From an uncultured Bacteroidales bacterium (lineage in GTDB: Bacteria > Bacteroidota > Bacteroidia > Bacteroidales > UBA932), in NCBI GenBank assembly GCA_944326245.1, contig CALVDF010000002.1:62001-126000 (forward strand): a stretch of 64,000 nt of DNA, in the 5' to 3' direction. Below are positions 40,720-48,579 of the stretch, piece by piece (the first letter of the stretch is position 1; each line of letters begins with the position of its first letter). The position numbers and the translations under genes are program-made. Below the pieces are notes generated by a model, which ran no database searches, had not been told where the DNA came from, and saw nothing but the letters and a program-made list of their open reading frames with translations.

Positions 40720-41422
40720 ATGGAAATATGAGCAAGTGGACATCCGGCTTATTGACGAAGCAGAGATGAACGCAAATGAGATGTCGGGCGAGGATTTTGC
40801 CGCATTGTGCGACAATATAGGCAAGTCAGGACTGAGCAGTGTTCCATGTTGTTATAAGAAGCAGGATGGAAGGTTTGTCATGATAAGCGGGCACCACCGC
40901 TTGAGAGCTTGTAAGAAGTTGCGCTATACTAAGATAGGTATTCTTTACTGTGACGAGGAAGACCTGACAAAAGATGAGATAATAGCCATCCAGCTGTCAC
41001 ACAACTCACTTCATGGCCAAGACAATAGGAATATACTGAAAAAGCTGTTTGAGCAGATCCAGACCATAGAGTTCAAGAAGTTTGCCCATATCAACATAGA
41101 CGACATATCTCCTGTTGACACAAATGGAATAGATATATCGGTCATGAAGGATACGTTTACATTTTCTGTAATTCTGTACCCGAACTCATTCCATGCATTG
41201 GATGATCTGCTGGGAGACATAAGAGAACTGTCTAAGAAAAGCGATGTTATATTGTTGGCAGACCAGAATCCCAATGAGCAAATGCTTCTCAGGCTCCAAA
41301 AGGATATAGGAGACAAGTTTAACATCAAATCCCCCTCCATATGTTTTGCAAAGCTTCTGGACTTGGCAAAAGAACGTCTGACGCAAATAAACAACGACAA
41401 TGATTTGGGTGATAGCAAATAG
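40703..41422 (+). CDS. ParB-like nuclease-domain protein
   Basis: 239 aa from MGNENRWKYEQVDIRLIDEA (40703). MISGHHRLRACKKL is the ParB GHHRxxA motif; ALCDNIGKSGLSSVPCCYKK precedes it. The C-terminal region (residues 110-239) is helical and lacks the usual ParB HTH. ParB-type domains often accompany phage DNA-modification or ligase cassettes near terminase. Overlaps both neighbours. Confidence 0.85.
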   Translation: MGNENRWKYEQVDIRLIDEAEMNANEMSGEDFAALCDNIGKSGLSSVPCCYKKQDGRFVMISGHHRLRACKKLRYTKIGILYCDEEDLTKDEIIAIQLSHNSLHGQDNRNILKKLFEQIQTIEFKKFAHINIDDISPVDTNGIDISVMKDTFTFSVILYPNSFHALDDLLGDIRELSKKSDVILLADQNPNEQMLLRLQKDIGDKFNIKSPSICFAKLLDLAKERLTQINNDNDLGDSK

Positions 41423-42254
41423 TAAGGACGAGGACGGAAGCTTCCCCACTTACAAATATTATAAGAAGGCGTTTGCTGACGGATGCATAGACATCTATTG
41501 CGCAAATCAGAATGATGATTTCTCGTTTCTTAGGAAAGAGGATACGGCTTTTATCCGTACCAGAGATGAGAATATTAATAATTGTGTAAGAGAGGCTCAA
41601 AAGGCTATAGGGTTTAAATCCACATTGGAATCTAGGTTGACATGCCTCCTTACTTATGATAAAGTGTGTGTGAAATCAGCATTGGCAGTTCATGGAATTC
41701 CATTCCCCTCCAGTATCTGCGAAGTTGATAATGAAATAGGACGCAAATATTTTGTCAAGCCTAGATACGGAGGAGACAGCATAGGCATTGATGCAGGAAG
41801 TATCTGTAGCACGAAGTCGCAGGTGGAAGAAAAATGCACTCTTCTTAAAGATATGGAAATAATTCCTATGGTGGAAAGATATATAGAGGGCCGAGATGTT
41901 ACTACAGCTGTCATTTATTCAAGTAAAGATGATTCATTGAAGATTTACTCTGCTTTTACAGATGCAGATAATCCCTATGGAATACAGATGGACAGTACGA
42001 AATCAGGTTATAGCTTTGTTGCAAGTTCTTTTAAAGATGAGAGAGTTGAAAGAATGTCAAGAAGGGTTTTTGATGCAGTTGGAGCAAGACATTACCTTCG
42101 TATAGATTTCAGGATATCAGATGATATTCCGTATGTTATAGACATTAACATGATACCGGGGCTTGCTCCGAATGGGTATATGGCTAAATGCATGGAAGTT
42201 AACGATATGGGGTACTATGACATGGTGAGAATGGTTGTCGGGAGTGCATTCTGA
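41400..42254 (+). CDS. ATP-grasp ligase
   Basis: 284 aa. KYFVKPRYGGDSIGIDAGS (ATP-grasp lysine and glycine loop), MVERYIEGRDVTTAVIYS, LRIDFRISDDIPYVIDINMI and PGLAPNG are the D-Ala-D-Ala-ligase-like ATP-grasp motifs, with DxN metal ligands. Makes amide bonds through an acyl-phosphate. Last enzyme of the cassette; the small terminase gene follows 42 bases later. Confidence 0.9.
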   Translation: MIWVIANSKDEDGSFPTYKYYKKAFADGCIDIYCANQNDDFSFLRKEDTAFIRTRDENINNCVREAQKAIGFKSTLESRLTCLLTYDKVCVKSALAVHGIPFPSSICEVDNEIGRKYFVKPRYGGDSIGIDAGSICSTKSQVEEKCTLLKDMEIIPMVERYIEGRDVTTAVIYSSKDDSLKIYSAFTDADNPYGIQMDSTKSGYSFVASSFKDERVERMSRRVFDAVGARHYLRIDFRISDDIPYVIDINMIPGLAPNGYMAKCMEVNDMGYYDMVRMVVGSAF

Positions 42255-42296
42255 TGATGCAAAATTGGGCAATTTCAAACATTAAAAAATAGAGAT

Positions 42297-42647
42297 ATGG
42301 CAAGGTACAAGAAGATTCCATTTGAAAGAGTAGCTGAGGTCTACTCAAAGAAAGCCGGCAATATATCCTCCACTTGTTCGGCTCTAGGTATAGATAGGAA
42401 TACGTTTACGGCATGGAGAGACAGATATCCGAAATTGTCAGCTCTTTTGGATGAGGTGGACGAGAGTCTTATAGACTTCTCGGAAAGTAAGTTGTTGGAG
42501 CAGATTAACGACGGCAACCTTACGGCTATTATCTTCCATCTAAAGACAAAGGGGAAGAAGAGAGGATATGTGGAGAGTGTAGAGCAGAACGTGAATGTCA
42601 ATCCATTTGAGAAGCTCATGCAGGAATTGCCGGACGATGAAGAATGA
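42297..42647 (+). CDS. terS: Small terminase subunit
   Basis: 116 aa. N-terminal HTH (ISSTCSALGIDRNTFTAWRD), oligomerisation helices (ESLIDFSESKLLEQINDGNL) and an acidic tail. Recognises packaging sites and recruits the large subunit; ATGA overlap with it. Confidence 0.88.
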   Translation: MARYKKIPFERVAEVYSKKAGNISSTCSALGIDRNTFTAWRDRYPKLSALLDEVDESLIDFSESKLLEQINDGNLTAIIFHLKTKGKKRGYVESVEQNVNVNPFEKLMQELPDDEE

Positions 42648-44155
42648 GAACTGTTCGCAAGGACATACGCTATTTAAAGTCATGGATAGAAGACTGGAAC
42701 CGGTTCTGTCGTGATGCCCTGAAAGTTCGCTTGGATAGCGAGCAGCAGGACATCATATCCTCAGTGCAACATAATCCAAAGACGGCAGTATCCAGCGGAA
42801 CGGCCCGTGGAAAAGACTTTGTGGCTGCTTGCGCTGCTATGTGTTTTATGTATCTTACCCCTCGTTGGAGGGATGGAAAATTGGTTAAAAATACCAAGAT
42901 TGCAATGACGGCGCCTACGGCCAGGCAGGTTTACAACATTATGATGCCGGAGATATCAAGGTTATTCAGAAATGCGGGATTCTTGCCAGGCAGGCTTCTT
43001 TCAGGTGGTATCAGAACTGATTATGAGGAATGGTTTCTTACAGGATTTAAGGCTGGTGATGACAATACTGAGGCCTGGTCCGGCTTTCATGCAGTGAATA
43101 CCATGTTCATTGTTACTGAGGCATCCGGCATATCAGAGGCGACGTATAATGCTATAGAAGGTAACTTACAAGGGAACTCCCGTTTTCTTATTGTGTTCAA
43201 TCCAAACATTACTACTGGATATGCGGCCAACGCCATGAAGTCAGGTAGGTTTTCTAAATTCCGTCTTAACTCCCTCAATGCAGAGAATGTAGTTAGTAAA
43301 AAGTTGATTATCCCGGGGCAAGTTGATTACGAATGGGTTAAGGATAAGGTAGAGGCATGGTGTGTCTCTATAAGTGAGAATGAGTTTGATGAAGGACAGG
43401 GAGATTTCAGATGGGAAGGCGGTCTTTATAGGCCGAATGACCTGTTCAGGGTAAAGGTACTGGGAATGTTCCCCAAGGTAGCAGAAGATGTTCTTATTCC
43501 TTATGAATGGGTGGAGATTGCCAATAGAAGATGGATGGAGATGGAAGAAGATGGATTCAAGCCTAGGATGTCATGCAGGTTAGGATCAGATGTTGCGGGT
43601 ATGGGCCGTGACTCCAGCGTTCTATGCGCAAGATATGGAAGTTGGGTTGACAGGTTTGTAACCCATCAGTCATCCGGCAAGGCAGACCATATGCATGTAG
43701 CCGGTATGCATATCGAATATCTCAAGAAGAAAGGCTCAATGGCTTTCATTGATACCATAGGAGAAGGAGCGGGCGTTTTTTCCAGACTTCAAGAGTTGGG
43801 GTATAACAACGTCTATTCCTGCAAATTCTCAGAGGGGGCCGGAGGTAATTCGGATATAACAGGTCAATACAGCTTTGTTAATATGAGGGCCTATTGTTAC
43901 TGGGCGCTGCGCGACTGGCTTAATCCGAAAAACGGATTCGGTCCGGCACTCCCTCCGGATGACCGCTTGACGGAGGAGTTGACGGATATACACTGGAAGT
44001 TCCAGAGCAGCGGAAGCATAATCATTGAGAAGAAAGATGATATTAAGTCCAGGATCGGCAGGTCACCAGACATGGCAGATGCCCTTGCGAATACATTCTA
44101 TCCGGTATATGAGCAACAGGTCAGTGATGATGAGATTTTGGAGAACATTCTGTAA
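42644..44155 (+). CDS. terL: Large terminase subunit
   Basis: 503 aa. Walker A variant SSGTARGKDFVAA (about residue 50), Walker B TMFIVTEASG (about 150), and a nuclease domain with GSDVAGMGRDSS (about 318), FIDTIGEGAGVF and SPDMADALANT. Pumps phage DNA into the procapsid and cuts concatemers. A promoter for a short unit lies inside its last codons. Confidence 0.95.
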   Translation: MRTVRKDIRYLKSWIEDWNRFCRDALKVRLDSEQQDIISSVQHNPKTAVSSGTARGKDFVAACAAMCFMYLTPRWRDGKLVKNTKIAMTAPTARQVYNIMMPEISRLFRNAGFLPGRLLSGGIRTDYEEWFLTGFKAGDDNTEAWSGFHAVNTMFIVTEASGISEATYNAIEGNLQGNSRFLIVFNPNITTGYAANAMKSGRFSKFRLNSLNAENVVSKKLIIPGQVDYEWVKDKVEAWCVSISENEFDEGQGDFRWEGGLYRPNDLFRVKVLGMFPKVAEDVLIPYEWVEIANRRWMEMEEDGFKPRMSCRLGSDVAGMGRDSSVLCARYGSWVDRFVTHQSSGKADHMHVAGMHIEYLKKKGSMAFIDTIGEGAGVFSRLQELGYNNVYSCKFSEGAGGNSDITGQYSFVNMRAYCYWALRDWLNPKNGFGPALPPDDRLTEELTDIHWKFQSSGSIIIEKKDDIKSRIGRSPDMADALANTFYPVYEQQVSDDEILENIL

Positions 44156-44168
44156 TTTCATATCTTTG
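44137..44168 (+). promoter_or_regulatory. Promoter at the end of the terminase gene
   Basis: TTTG, 20 bases, TATCTTTG, starting inside the last terL codons and facing a terminator 50 bases away. Confidence 0.7.
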
Positions 44169-44174
44169 CACTGT

Positions 44175-44246
44175 GTCAGGTTTTCTTTTGACAATCTAAA
44201 CGTGACATTGCTCGCCCGTCAGCCGTAAGGTTGGCGGGTTTCTTTT
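44175..44246 (+). ncRNA. Candidate phage small RNA 2
   Basis: About 70 bases between a full -33/-7 promoter and an intrinsic terminator, with no gene. U-rich 5' part, then the terminator stem. Same layout as the unit at 27752-27853 but no sequence identity. End points are inferred. Confidence 0.45.
44215..44246 (+). terminator. Intrinsic terminator after terL
   Basis: CCCGTCAGCC/GGTTGGCGGG stem (two non-Watson-Crick positions) with a T-rich tail. Confidence 0.8.
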
Positions 44247-44277
44247 TATCGATTTTCTTGAATTTCTTTGAATATTT

Positions 44278-44320
44278 CTTGCATAAAATTTGGATAATCC
44301 GATGATTATCATTATCTTTA
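44278..44320 (+). promoter_or_regulatory. Phage promoter P7 with GATAAT/ATTATC operator
   Basis: TTTG (44289-44292), 20 bases, TATCTTTA; spacer dyad GATAAT-CCGATG-ATTATC (44293-44310), as in P5. The common leader here runs ATGTCAAAAGAAAACAACTAA, a stop, which shows that the leader ATG is not the gene start. Confidence 0.8.
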
Positions 44321-44362
44321 CCATGTCAAAAGAAAACAACTAACACTTTAAAATTTAGAGCA

Positions 44363-44746
44363 ATGACACAGAAAGAGTTTCAAGATAGAACAGGTATAAC
44401 ACCCACAGAAGAAGAGTTTGATTACATCCACGCCGTATACATGGAAACACGTCTTGACAAAGATGACTTCTGTAAGGATTTTATTAAGCACGGAGACAGT
44501 AAGATCGTCCGCGATGTACACATTACTGCCGTAAATTACGAGATGGCAATTAAGAATTTCAAAAGCAATACTGATTGTTTGGCTGATTTCCTTATAGGCA
44601 AGTCCAGAGCATATAACGACACTGATTTCAGAACTGAGGCTATGAGGCTGGTTGGCGAGAAGGAAGTTGTCCTGAGAACAGTCCGCATGGGACTTCCTCT
44701 TTGGGATGAGGACAAGCAATTCATCGAATCCTATTTAAGCAGATAG
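44363..44746 (+). CDS. Conserved-looking Bacteroidales phage protein
   Basis: 127 aa from ATGACACAGAAAG. FQDRTGITPTEEEFDYIHAV and an acidic helical region; EAMRLVGEKEVVLRTVRMGL. A pattern familiar from Bacteroidetes mobile elements but without assigned function. First gene behind P7. Confidence 0.7.
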   Translation: MTQKEFQDRTGITPTEEEFDYIHAVYMETRLDKDDFCKDFIKHGDSKIVRDVHITAVNYEMAIKNFKSNTDCLADFLIGKSRAYNDTDFRTEAMRLVGEKEVVLRTVRMGLPLWDEDKQFIESYLSR

Positions 44747-44791
44747 TTCAATCAAGAGGGAGGCAATCCCTCCCTCTTAAAATCGAATACT

Positions 44792-45181
44792 ATGAAAGTA
44801 AAAGAAATGGAAGCAACGATTAAACAAGTACAGGAAATAGTATCAGTTCTTACAGAGGAACAACAGCAGCTATTGAAAGACACTATCAACTATGGTGCAT
44901 GGGGTGATGCGGACATGGAATTTCTGGATGAGAGCGGACACATAGAAACAGTAGGAATGTACGGCTATTGCACAAACGATGCAAAAGAAGCCGGTAATTT
45001 TTCGGGCCGAAAGGTTGCCGCAATGTTCCGTTCAATCTACAAAAAGCTGTGCCCTGCGAACCGGAATCAGATAGGCAGGCATATCTCCCATTGTAACGAC
45101 TGGTGGGGTGATGGTTCTGGTGATATGCTGTTTATCAGAGACGGCTACTATAAAGCCTTTGAAGAGTGGGCAAGACAATAG
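44792..45181 (+). CDS. Phage protein of unknown function
   Basis: 129 aa. MEATIKQVQEIVSVLTEEQQ then NYGAWGDADMEFLD and GRHISHCNDWWGDGSGDMLF. The His/Asp-rich centre could bind metal. Followed by a terminator. Confidence 0.65.
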   Translation: MKVKEMEATIKQVQEIVSVLTEEQQQLLKDTINYGAWGDADMEFLDESGHIETVGMYGYCTNDAKEAGNFSGRKVAAMFRSIYKKLCPANRNQIGRHISHCNDWWGDGSGDMLFIRDGYYKAFEEWARQ

Positions 45182-45204
45182 TATAATTTCCAATAGAACG
45201 ATTC

Positions 45205-45230
45205 AAGGCCGGATTCCTCCGGCCTTTTTT
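45205..45230 (+). terminator. Intrinsic terminator before the capsid operon
   Basis: AAGGCCGGA/TCCGGCCTT perfect 9-bp stem plus TTTT. The 325-base gap 45182-45506 holds this terminator, late promoter B and a structured leader; I see no gene in it. Confidence 0.92.
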
Positions 45231-45364
45231 ATTTTACCCGATTTACGGCCTTAACCGATATAGTCATTTTTCTTGATTCCATGTCACTGATAGTCCCGAA
45301 TCAGGGAACAAACTCCGAGGGAAGTCCCCCAAAAGCCCTCAAATGTGCATTTTGAGAATATTTT

Positions 45365-45397
45365 ATTTGTGACGCAAATAGTTTAAGGGTAATTTTG
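45365..45397 (+). promoter_or_regulatory. Late promoter B with ATTTGT/GCAAAT operator
   Basis: TTTG, 20 bases, TAATTTTG, with the -33 inside ATTTGT-GAC-GCAAAT (45365-45379), matching late promoter A. GAGAATATTT precedes both. Confidence 0.75.
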
Positions 45398-45451
45398 TTA
45401 GCAGAAGTAGGTGCAGATGCACACTTGCTGATACTGCATGGCTTTGCCGTA

Positions 45452-45482
45452 TGTCCGCGAGCGGGCACTAGCACCGCGGACA
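45452..45482 (+). other. Hairpin in the capsid operon leader
   Basis: Perfect 8-bp stem TGTCCGCG/CGCGGACA around a 15-base loop, 25 bases before the scaffold ATG in a ~105-base leader; no T run, so more likely translational or stabilising than a terminator. Confidence 0.6.
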
Positions 45483-45506
45483 AGTTTAACAAATACAGCT
45501 AAAGAC

Positions 45507-46235
45507 ATGGAAAGAAAACAGCGAGTTTACTTGCGGATGAAGACGAAGGTAAAGGCGTTCGGCTTCAACAGAAAACAGCTCATGGGTATCGCAGCGGATA
45601 TCGCCGACAAACTTGAGTCTGACGAAAATGCCTCAGAGGAGGAACTCAACGCGGAAATTGACAAGGCCATTGATGCGGTAATCCCCTCTCTCAAACTTGC
45701 TCAGTCCCTTGCAGACTCCCAGATGGAGGAGTGGCGCAGGAGGAATGAGACCGAAGACCCGGATGATGACGATGATGATGACTCTTCCTCTGAGGAGCCG
45801 AGGAATCAGAAGAAAAAAGCCGGGGCAAAATCCAAAAACAACACTGATGACGGTAATGAGATTCCGTCGTGGGCTAAGACCCTTATGGAGTCAGTCAAGA
45901 CCCTTTCGGATTCTGTAGAGTCTATGAAAGGCGACAAACTGGCCACCACAAGGCGTTCAAGGCTTGAAGGACTTCTGAAGGAGCACCCTCTGGCAAAGAG
46001 CAAGCTCAAGGACTTTGCAAGGATGAACTTCAAGGACGATGATGACTTTGAGGAATTCCTGGAAGAGGTCAAGGAGGATGTCAAGGCCTACGACAAGGAG
46101 AATCCCAGGGGAGGAAAGGGAGGCATGCCCATTCCGCCGTTTAACGTCTCGGGAGGAAAAGGGAACGAGGATGAAGTCCTCAGTGAAGATGATATCAAGG
46201 CGCTTGTTCCCGGCGATCCGGTATCGAAAGACTAA
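45507..46235 (+). CDS. Scaffold-like capsid assembly protein
   Basis: 242 aa from MERKQRVYLRMKTK (45507). Helical, strongly acidic middle (DPDDDDDDDSSSEE), coiled-coil segments and a Gly-rich C-terminus, immediately upstream of decoration and capsid genes: the usual profile and place of a scaffold. No protease motif. Confidence 0.75.
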   Translation: MERKQRVYLRMKTKVKAFGFNRKQLMGIAADIADKLESDENASEEELNAEIDKAIDAVIPSLKLAQSLADSQMEEWRRRNETEDPDDDDDDDSSSEEPRNQKKKAGAKSKNNTDDGNEIPSWAKTLMESVKTLSDSVESMKGDKLATTRRSRLEGLLKEHPLAKSKLKDFARMNFKDDDDFEEFLEEVKEDVKAYDKENPRGGKGGMPIPPFNVSGGKGNEDEVLSEDDIKALVPGDPVSKD

Positions 46236-46260
46236 CCAATCAAGAAAACAGCTAAAAGAC

Positions 46261-46659
46261 ATGGAAAAGCCTTATGCAAATTTTTCAGACGAGGGAAAGG
46301 TTATTGAGCCTGGTCTTGACTCCGTGGTCATCAGGCACTATGTCGCAGGAATTGTAGGCGGTCGCACTCTTGATGTTTCGGAGTTCTCCGAAAAGGTCAT
46401 CCGGGCAGGGCACGTCATAATCCGCGACAAGGAAAACGACATCTACAAGCCCATGCCTGTCCAGGACGGGGCCTATGGCTCTCTTCCAGGCAATCATGAA
46501 TATGTGGGCGTGCTTCGCTCTACAGTGACCGCAGACTGTCCAGTAGCGGCCATCATGTATTCGGGTGAGGTCAATGATGTCGCATCCCCCTACCCCGTCG
46601 ACACCATCAAGACAGCGCTTCTGACTGCTGTCCCCACTCTCGTGTTCAAGCACGATTAG
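46261..46659 (+). CDS. Head decoration-like protein
   Basis: 132 aa from ATG 46261. IEPGLDSVVIRHYVAGIVGG, IIRDKENDIYKPMPV and EYVGVLRSTVTADCPVAAIM suggest a small beta-rich capsid decoration protein. Between scaffold and major capsid genes. Confidence 0.65.
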   Translation: MEKPYANFSDEGKVIEPGLDSVVIRHYVAGIVGGRTLDVSEFSEKVIRAGHVIIRDKENDIYKPMPVQDGAYGSLPGNHEYVGVLRSTVTADCPVAAIMYSGEVNDVASPYPVDTIKTALLTAVPTLVFKHD

Positions 46660-46702
46660 TATTCACTCTGAAAAGTAAAGTAAAAAAGAAGAAAGTAAAG
46701 TT

Positions 46703-48256
46703 ATGGAAAAATCCCTTTTTATCGAGTATGTAAGCAAGGTATGGCCAAGACTCTCCCTCTATGTCAGGGAAAGGTACAACAGGCTTGCCAACAGGCCTAC
46801 CTACCTGCACAAGCAGTGGCTTACAAGAGTCTATTCTCCAGACCAGAAATGGGAGGGAACATCGGCCAACACCTCTTTCGTGATGGCCGACGTCGTCGCT
46901 CTCGACTCTCCCCTGCCCGTCAAGAGGCGTGACGCCATCGCCACCGCGAGCGGAAAGCTTCCGAAGGTGGGCATGAAGAAGAAGCTTTCGGAGACGGACA
47001 TCAACAACATCAACATCATGACGGCGCAGCTTGCCACCATCGACAACGCCAACGGCAGGCGCGACCAGCTCAACAGGATCTACAACAATATCCTCGATGA
47101 CGGAAACAAGTGCTCTGTCGGTATAGACGAGAGGTGCGAGTCTATCTTCCTTGAAGGTCTTTCCGAGGGAGTCGCTGCCGTTCCTGATGAGGACAACGTA
47201 GGTGCAGCCATACGTGTCAACTACGGATACTACCCTGACCACATCTTCGGAGTGGAGAAGAAAGGAGAGGTATCAGCAGATGACATCGAGAGGGTTGTAG
47301 ACAAGGTAAATGCTGACGGCAACTCAGCCGGATACGGTCTCATCGACCTCTCCACCTACCGCAAGCTCAGGAAGTCCCGTTGGGCAAGGGAGTTGGTTGC
47401 TTCTGGAAACAACCAAAGTTTCACCGACGATACAGTCCTTAAGGTTCCCACTCCTGCTGAGTTCAACGCAGCAGTGCAGGATGAGTACGGATTCCAGTTC
47501 TACACCATCGACAGGACTTGCCTTGTCGAGAAGGACGGAAAGAGAAAGAGTATCAAGCCTTTCAAGGCGAACCGCATCGTATTCCTCCCCACTATCGACA
47601 ATGTGGGTTCTCTCGTATGGAGCAACACCGCAGAAGCGACAAGGAGAGTGTCCGGAGTGGAGTACACCGTGGTTGACGAGTACAAGCTCATCAGCCGCTA
47701 CTCCAAGACAGATCCTCTGGAGGAGTTTACGACCGGACAGGCTCTCGTCCTTCCTGTAATCGAGAATGTAGACCAGATTTATGTCCTGGACTTCGATGAG
47801 GCATTGGAGGTGGATACAGCCGCTGAGGGCAGCGACACCTCTGATGTCAATGTCACCGTATGGGGCAGGACATATGTAAAGGCAGACATCATCTCGGCTC
47901 TCCAGTCCCTCGGCTCTGATATCAAGTCGGGTGCTTCCGATGCAGATGTCATTGCAGCCGTCAACCGTCTCGATGATCTCGGGAAGAAGAAACTCGCCGG
48001 TATGTTCCCGGCTATTGACGTAAGCAAGTTGTCCTTCAGCAAGGATGCAGACCAGACAGGCAAGCCTGTCACGGTATCAAGCAAAGGCACCGTAACTGCA
48101 AGCAGCGATCAGGGATGGTGTACTGCCGATGTGAGCGGAAAGACTGTCACCGTAAAGGTACAGCAGAATTCTTCCGCAGCAAGGACTGCCAATGTCAAGA
48201 TTACGCAGAACAGCCGCAGTGTTGTCGTTTCGGTTTCTCAGGAGGCATCTGAGTAA
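46703..48256 (+). CDS. Major capsid protein with C-terminal BACON-like Ig domain
   Basis: 517 aa. Residues 1-340 read as a HK97-fold/E-type major capsid protein (FIEYVSKVWPRLSLYVRERY, SANTSFVMADVVALD, KANRIVFLPTIDNVGSLVWS). A short helical linker (residues 395-435) leads to an Ig-like domain (440-517) with VSSKGTVTASSDQGWCTADV and AARTANVKITQNSRSVVVSV, the BACON pattern. BACON domains are proposed to bind mucin glycans. It would decorate the capsid surface in hundreds of copies. Confidence 0.85.
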   Translation: MEKSLFIEYVSKVWPRLSLYVRERYNRLANRPTYLHKQWLTRVYSPDQKWEGTSANTSFVMADVVALDSPLPVKRRDAIATASGKLPKVGMKKKLSETDINNINIMTAQLATIDNANGRRDQLNRIYNNILDDGNKCSVGIDERCESIFLEGLSEGVAAVPDEDNVGAAIRVNYGYYPDHIFGVEKKGEVSADDIERVVDKVNADGNSAGYGLIDLSTYRKLRKSRWARELVASGNNQSFTDDTVLKVPTPAEFNAAVQDEYGFQFYTIDRTCLVEKDGKRKSIKPFKANRIVFLPTIDNVGSLVWSNTAEATRRVSGVEYTVVDEYKLISRYSKTDPLEEFTTGQALVLPVIENVDQIYVLDFDEALEVDTAAEGSDTSDVNVTVWGRTYVKADIISALQSLGSDIKSGASDADVIAAVNRLDDLGKKKLAGMFPAIDVSKLSFSKDADQTGKPVTVSSKGTVTASSDQGWCTADVSGKTVTVKVQQNSSAARTANVKITQNSRSVVVSVSQEASE

Positions 48257-48576
48257 TGAGAACCGTCCTTCAGGCACTGAAAGATGAGATTGACTACCCT
48301 TTCCCTGAGGGTAAGCTGCTCAACAGGATTATCATCCGAGGTCTTGAGCCAGATGATCCTGTTACTGAGCAGATGCTCTTGGGAAAGGCGTTTCTCGGAG
48401 CCAAAGCCGACTGCCTGGTTGAACTTGTCTTCGCGCCGAACTTTTCGGAAGCCGACAAGTCCATAAGTCTTCCAGACAGGGATTCAATCCTGCGTATGGC
48501 CAACTCCATCTATGTCTCCATCGGAGAGACTGACAAGGTTCAGGGCGATCCGACGGTTTATGTCGGGGAGGATTAG
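48256..48576 (+). CDS. Head-tail connector-like protein
   Basis: 106 aa (LQALKDEIDYPFPEGKLLNR; DSILRMANSIYVSIGE). Starts at the A of the capsid stop region. Position after the capsid gene and helical content fit a DNA-packaging/adaptor protein of the DUF6706 kind. Confidence 0.7.
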   Translation: MRTVLQALKDEIDYPFPEGKLLNRIIIRGLEPDDPVTEQMLLGKAFLGAKADCLVELVFAPNFSEADKSISLPDRDSILRMANSIYVSIGETDKVQGDPTVYVGED

Positions 48577-48579
48577 GCT

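Noticed and set aside
27931..44350. Leader peptides starting ATGTCAAAAG after P3, P5 and P7 as gene starts
   Set aside because: After P7 the same leader reads into a stop (MSKENN then TAA), so the shared sequence is untranslated leader and genes begin at the later ATG.
15449..45181. Global TAG-to-Gln recoding as in some crAss-like phages
   Set aside because: Many genes end naturally at TAG with the next gene starting at once (e.g. 14994, 15682, 21505, 28302, 40719), so TAG is a working stop here.
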